From Homalodisca vitripennis (Eukaryota > Arthropoda > Insecta > Hemiptera > Cicadellidae): DNA of 64,000 nt. Positions 58,401-64,000 of this stretch are shown piece after piece. A program made the position numbers and the translations under genes. The stretch is from assembly GCF_021130785.1 (NCBI RefSeq), contig NC_060214.1, positions 46,313,001-46,377,000 on the forward strand. Direction: 5' to 3'. How positions within the stretch are numbered: the first letter of the stretch is position 1; each line of letters begins with the position of its first letter. The notes beneath the pieces were generated by a model. That model was not told where the DNA came from. It ran no database searches and saw only the letters and a list, made by a program, of their open reading frames with translations.

Positions 58401-60569
58401 AGACTGCAATATTCTCCTTCCGATCAGATTTTCCATTGGATATATCATTAATGACACAAACAATATGTATCTCAGGATTTAGCTTCTTTCGTAGCGTATT
58501 TCACTCATATTTGTAACACATTTGCTATTAATAGTTTAATATCAAATCAAAGTTCATATAATTGTTTATGTACTATCGAGTGCATGAACAAATTTATATG
58601 ACGTAAAGCTACCACCACTATAATGTATACGTATCAATCACAATCCCTTCTATGGCAGATTGTTTTGGTACCTAAAATAGTTCTTGGTACTCTAATGGCA
58701 TCGTATTTACATCCTTCGTAAAAATACTTCTTATTCTTAGTAAGACACTATTGATCCTAAATTATACAAATTAGATAACAGTTAGTCTCCATAAAAGCTG
58801 TTTCATGTGCCTTCTTAGTTGAAATAAGTACAAAATTGTATCCTTATGTATAATTAATTACCAATCGCAATATCGCCAAAAAATTACAGTGAAACTGAGT
58901 ACACGTATATTTTTGATTTTTATAGTTTTACTCACCTGAACAACGTTTGTAAGACATTTCAATCCCACTAGACACATTACTTCAACCCAATTACTTATTT
59001 GCTGTCCTTCCCACTAATAAAGAGCATTCATTTCATTCCTAAACATCCATTCGGAATGAGAAGGTGTGTTAATATGTGGCGGCAAAATATCCATATGTGC
59101 TTTGATACGTGTCTAGCGTCTACATAGGGATGTTCTATATAGAGAGATTGAACCACCCACACACAATGTAAAGTGGAACATGAAAGTACCCACATCACTG
59201 GACGTCTCAGTCATGGCTATAAGAATACTTATATATATATATAAGTATATATATATATATATAAATTATGTAAATTTAGCATAAAAAACTTATAACATAC
59301 CTTATATTTGATATATCCATATCACAATTACAAAATGAAGTCTATATTACCTAAGTCTGTTACAGAAGGAATATGTAGATTGGATTAGTAATATAATAAT
59401 TCATATGCCAAACAAATATGAATCAGCATCAATATGCTGATATCTCAAAAGACTATATATGACTATATTTTATATGTTACTGTACGCCTTGGTTTGTATT
59501 TGCATCTCTGCACAAACTGTTTCGCCGTGCATTTAAAGTATTACTTAATTAACAATACACATCAACTCCTCTTTTAATTATAGTCAAACACGGATTCATA
59601 ATTGTGCTTATAAATATATGTGATGATGATGTATGTTAATTTAACTAATGTTGTATTGTATTGTACGTTGTATAATAGTTTAAAATTACTAATAGTTTTA
59701 TTTCAATACCTTAGTTAAGATGTAAAATTTAAATTATTTATTTGATTAAATAGTAAATGATTATGAAGTGAAATGTTTATATGATATATGATTAGAAAAT
59801 CTGAACAGTTTTAATTTTTTAAACACGGTAAACTATTTCATTCTTTTTTCAGAATTTATGATTTTCCGTTTGTATATTAAAATTTTTCCTTACAAAAGTA
59901 GGTTTTATTTTAATTTTATATTGATAAATAATTGAAAACCTATTGAATTTACACAAATTATTAAATGGCCTTATACATGCCTACTTGTGTGATATTTATG
60001 TAATTATTATATCTTTCATTTCTTGTAATACCTAAGGTAATGATCTATTTATATAATTTTTTTAATTTTAAATTTATGAGAAGTGTTGATAACAAATGTT
60101 TTTGTCGATGCGATTTTTTAAAATGTTTATGCGTAAAAGAATATAACATACTCCATAATGTTTCCATTTAATTATGGTTCTATATTTTTAAGTTTATACT
60201 ACAATGATTTTACCTTACTAAGATTTTAAATATTATTATTCTTCATAGTGTTATAGACCTAACCATGAATTAAAATGAGTTACTCTTTTCTCAGGTAATC
60301 TTTCTAATTTCTAAGATTGAGAAAAAGGGTAGTATTTATACCATATTATTGCAACGCAATACATATATATTACATGATATCAGCTGTCTTGTGGATTTAG
60401 AAACAGAAAGGAAAACACTAAACCGTAAGCTTCGCTAACTTACGGTTTAGTGTTACTTAATATTGGAGTTAAATATTAAGAAAAATTCTTTAGAGATGGA
60501 GTCCAAATTAAAAACAATACATACCCGGTTCATGTAGTTCTGGAATTGGAGTGGTGTGTGAAATGCCCA
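55471..60569. other. AT-rich DNA: duplicate block B3, microsatellites, hairpin
   Basis: The stretch 56380-56720 is the collinear partner of 39440-39800. (AT)n tracts occur at 56992-57017 and 59229-59263, the latter interrupted by AAG. A perfect hairpin at 60414-60454 is listed separately. No gene recognised. Confidence 0.5.
60414..60454. repeat. Perfect 16-bp hairpin
   Basis: AACACTAAACCGTAAG (60414-60429), a 9-nt loop CTTCGCTAA, and the exact complement CTTACGGTTTAGTGTT (60439-60454). It could be the terminal hairpin of a Helitron-type element, a fold-back remnant or a small structured RNA. No CTRR end follows at the usual distance on the plus strand. On the minus strand a CTAA lies about 15 nt beyond. 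Confidence 0.9.
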
Positions 60570-60820
60570 GCGTGGCAGTCTCCAATATTGTACATTGTAT
60601 AGACGCCGTCAGCGTGAAGCACACGCATGTCAGAGGATTGCCGACGGCTTACATTTCCAAGCACAACTGTTACTGTAGGAGCTTTGATCATATTCGTACT
60701 TTGTGTTCGACGGACGTTTTTGATCAAATTCTAAGAACTCTGCACCACCAATCCAGATTCAATGTAACTGAATGGTGGTTCACCACCATGCAACGTAAAC
60801 ATCCACATTATCTCTTCTGA
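60570..60820 (+). repeat. Diverged duplicate block B4 (partner 40655)
   Basis: Homologous to 40655-40865 (CATATTCGTACTTTG and TCTGCACCACCA exact). Here the plus strand is open for 89 codons (60551-60820), containing FDHIRTLCSTDVFDQILRTL. The minus strand is open for 65 codons. The Cys- and His-rich plus frame has no family I recognise. The stop-containing partner argues that this is an old repeat rather than a gene. Confidence 0.6.
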
Positions 60821-62943
60821 AGCAATCTTAAGAAAGGTAGAATTGTTTTATTCTGTACATTAGTTTATCTTATTAAATTGAAAGTGCTTCAGTAGTTTTC
60901 ACAATTAGCTAATATAATGTTGATTGTATGATGCCTTTTAGTGTCATTTTAATGCATTGTTTTTTACAGATTGTAATATTTCACAACATTATAATCGTTT
61001 TCATGAAATAACTTTAAAAAACTGTAATTAAAAATTACTTTGCTCTCACTCATTGAATTGCAGTACTGTTGGGTATTTATTGAAAGGTTTTTTTGGCCCC
61101 GTTGTTGTAAAAATTTGTTAAAAAAACTGATGTAAACCATTTGAGGGAGTGAAACCTCTTTTTGTTTTGCTTTACAGCAATTACTAAACGAGATTTAACA
61201 TATATTACGCAATTTTAAACATGGCCATCTCAAACTGTAATAAGATATATCAAATTGTTAAAATAATTTTTTTTTTAACTGCTTGTCATAAAAATTATAT
61301 CTTACGGTTATATAATGAAATATCCGACAAAATGTATGGATACTGCAACGATCTTATCTAGATAATTATTGCATCAATATAGATTTACTCCGTCAAATAT
61401 AACGGCAGTTATCATCTTGAAAAGACCACGCACAAAGAATATCTAAATTACATTGAGGTCAAACACGTCTTTTAACTTTCTAATCGAGTATAAAAAAGTG
61501 AAAATAATACGAGGAAAATATCTCTAAAATACTATATGTATTATGCATTACTTTTTACTAATTTTATTTCTCAATCTATTGCCTTATGGCTGCATAGCGA
61601 TTCTATATTGTTGTTAACTGATGTAAGAAAATTATATATACTTCTCTGTTATTTATAGTTGTTACTGTAGTTAGTTGTCATGGTCATCACGTCAGGCCAC
61701 TTCAATATAGAAGATTGAGTGTGTGCAGAAAACTTCTCCGTTTGGTTAGTCATCTATTGATTTTGAGTTTATCTCATTGAGCTACATGCCTTTCTGAGCA
61801 TGGTCACGGTAGGCAATTGGCAATCCGGAAATGACACCACTTTCTTATTCAAAATTCTCCACAAACACATTCATGCTCAATGGTTACTCATTAGTAATAC
61901 TCTCCACGGGCCCGGTCAAAAAGGTCACAAGTCAATTTTGAACGCTACCGTATAACCGTAGAACCATAACCTTGGCATTCAGTACAATGGAGAGAATCCA
62001 GAGATTGGGAAACGTACTATCCTCTCATGTTAACTTCTCACCTGATCAAACCTGGCTTTACATGATATGTGATGTCTAAACTGCAGGATCCTATACTGTA
62101 ATCATTGATCGGAAAGGGCATAGTTTCAAGTAATTTGCACGGGTTGTTTGCCAAAAAAAATGAACAATAAAAAATTTCTTAATTAATTCATTTCACTATT
62201 TATTTTAGTTTATCCAATCAGCTTGCATAGAAACTTTTTTAGACTCGGATCTTCTTTATTTGCATGCCAGTACTTGTTGATCTTGTTCATTGTTTGCTCT
62301 TTATAATCAAATAGATCTCATCAGGTCTGATTTCTTGAGTTGATTTGTACTACCCTAGCACGATATTAATTATAATCATAGCATCTCATTCTTTAGTAAT
62401 ACATTACATTTTATTGTATTTGTTGCATCTTGAATACAACATTAGATCATATAGTTTTTATCTGCTCATATTCATTATTCTTATTTTTTATCTATTATGT
62501 TGTTCTTCTTATTTATGGTAAATTTGTTTGAAATTCAATTACATTTTGTATTTATATTTATCATCTCGCTGTACATTTTATGCAATTTAAGCAGTATCTT
62601 GCCATTTTCCATTTTTTCTTCTAATGGCTTATGAAAATTATTATGACCTTTCAAAGAAATAAATAAATAAACTTCTTTTATTATCCCAGCAGCATATATT
62701 ATATGTATTACTATTCTGTTGTTCTTACTTACATACTGATATAAAATTACTATCGTATAGTCTATAATTTCATTTTTACATCTTGGTGTACTGGTAGCCC
62801 TATTAGCTTAAATATAATTTTCTTACCGATAATTCATTAAAACGTAGTGGTTTGCCATTGGATTTGATAAATAAATAATCACGCAAAACGCTAATGATGA
62901 ATAGGCAAGAGTATCTCAAATATAACCGGTAGTGAAAAAATAG
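60821..62943. other. AT-rich DNA without recognised gene
   Basis: GC content rises slightly at 61660-62150, but neither strand gives a recognisable protein. Confidence 0.55.
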
Positions 62944-63445
62944 TAGGCATTGTTTTTCATTAAAGAATTTTTTTTTATATAGTTGTATTTAATAAAAATA
63001 ACATAAGTAATACATCACCACATATTTTTCCTCAAATCAAACGAAATCAGTGATCTATTTAACTTCCAATTTAATAGGTTAATGTTTTGAATGATCTAAA
63101 GGTGTTTAATTTTTAGGAGCTTTTAACACAATTTGATTTCGAACAAATATTTAGCAAAATGTAATATATATATACCTGTCAGTTTGGTTTAGAGATGGTT
63201 TCTAAAGATAGTCCTCGTAACGAGGCTTTCATGTCTCTAAATATTTGTTGGAAATAAAATTTTTTAAAAAGCTCCCAAAAATAAAACACCTTTTGATCAT
63301 TCAAAACATTAAACCTATTAAATTGGAAGTTAAATAGATCACTGATTCGTTTGATTTGAGCAAAGTATGTGGTGGTGTATTACTTACGTTATTTTGATGA
63401 AATACAACTATATAAAACAAAATTCTTTAATGAAAACAATGCCTA
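62944..63445. mobile_element. 498-bp fold-back MITE with TA target duplication
   Basis: Inverted arms 62946-63154 and 63237-63443 are roughly 90% identical and begin/end GGCATTG ... CAATGCC. They are flanked on both sides by TA (62944-62945 and 63444-63445). The 82-bp centre holds its own hairpins: CCTCG-TAA-CGAGG at 63213-63225, and TTAGAGA pairing with TCTCTAA. There is no coding capacity. TA duplication with long terminal inverted repeats suggests a MITE mobilised by a Tc1/mariner-type transposase, though the family cannot be proven here. Confidence 0.9.
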
Positions 63446-64000
63446 TATATATATTAAATTAACAAAAGAGACTGTGGAGAAGTAACATTATTGGAAAGAG
63501 CTCATAAGCTTTCAGTGATCAGTGAAGCATCTATAGTGCTTGTCAATTTTATCAAAATATGTTTTCTTTTTAGCAATTGTTAACACAATTTCTATAAAAA
63601 ACCTAAATACAGTTAGGCCTTATTGAGGGTATTTTTTCAGTTAAGAGTATTTAATTAAAAATTGTTTCTCATTTTATTACGTTACTTGTCGCATAATTTT
63701 GGTTTGCTTTTAGGCAGAGTACTATGTGTATGCGCGTGACGGTTGGATAATTACGTTTAGTGAGTTTTATTTTAAAGGCTAATACATTTACAATATATAC
63801 GATAGGTTTAAAATACGTGGAAGACATTTTATGAAATGAATTAGGGTGGGATACAAGTATGAGAAGAGTATTTTAATACATTTTCCGAATATTATTTTCA
63901 GCTATAAGCTACGTTGATTGTTTTATTTTGAGCCTTTCCTGAAAATTAAATCATGTTTATGTAATGAATAACTAAAACAAATAATTCTTTTCACAGAGGT
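63446..64000. other. AT-rich DNA without recognised gene
   Basis: No feature recognised up to the window edge. Confidence 0.6.

Noticed and set aside
1..64000. Insect telomeric TTAGG arrays, rRNA operon, viral genome or prophage
   Set aside because: Looked for and not seen; the only retrovirus-like genes are the pol pieces of the Gypsy element, with no envelope gene.

Overview
The window reads as AT-rich, gene-poor nuclear DNA from an arthropod, most likely an insect. The evidence is its repeat content: a 174-bp satellite, a Ty3/Gypsy LTR element, a Jockey/CR1-type LINE, a Helitron helicase relic, a 5S-rRNA-derived SINE, a tRNA-derived SINE, fold-back MITEs, long AT microsatellites and a decayed ORF of a lineage-expanded family. 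There are no operons, no bacterial or phage genes, no rRNA operon, no CRISPR array and no complete host protein-coding gene. A hemipteran or other hemimetabolous insect would fit, but the sequence does not settle the order.

Layout. 1-1165: end of a tandem satellite with alternating A/B monomers (348-bp higher-order period). 2541-3760: GC-rich island ending in a consensus splice donor, with a phase-compatible open exon after an acceptor at 4211. 7590-8376: C-terminal scrap of a Helitron Pif1-like helicase, then a 0.5-kb palindromic element. 9517-9750: tRNA-derived SINE. 10711-10812: possible signal-peptide exon (minus). 11153-11304: small fold-back element. 20347-20513: short exon-like open segment with a predicted membrane helix (minus). 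21191-24102: young, internally deleted Gypsy element (minus) with nearly identical LTRs and an unusually long copy of tRNA-Trp at its primer-binding site. 26696-26832: immunoglobulin-domain exon (plus), with a decayed inverted copy at 28257-28504. 36995-37061: tRNA-Lys-like half. 41911-42181: 5S-derived SINE with a target-site duplication. 45180-47360: frameshifted LINE. 49371-50418: heavily mutated pseudogene of an insect repeat-encoded family (minus). 60414-60454: perfect 16-bp hairpin. 62944-63445: 498-bp fold-back MITE flanked by TA.

Four pairs of diverged intronic-looking segments (17.3k/52.8k, 18.5k/55.3k, 39.4k/56.4k, 40.7k/60.6k) occur in the same order and orientation. This suggests an old segmental duplication later stretched by insertions.

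Nothing here works together as a pathway. The window is best understood as intronic or intergenic DNA shaped by transposons. Its most unusual points are the tRNA-pol junction in the Gypsy element, the inverted duplication of an Ig exon, the dimeric satellite and the two similar-sized fold-back elements. Names of families rest on recognition of translated motifs, not on database searches.
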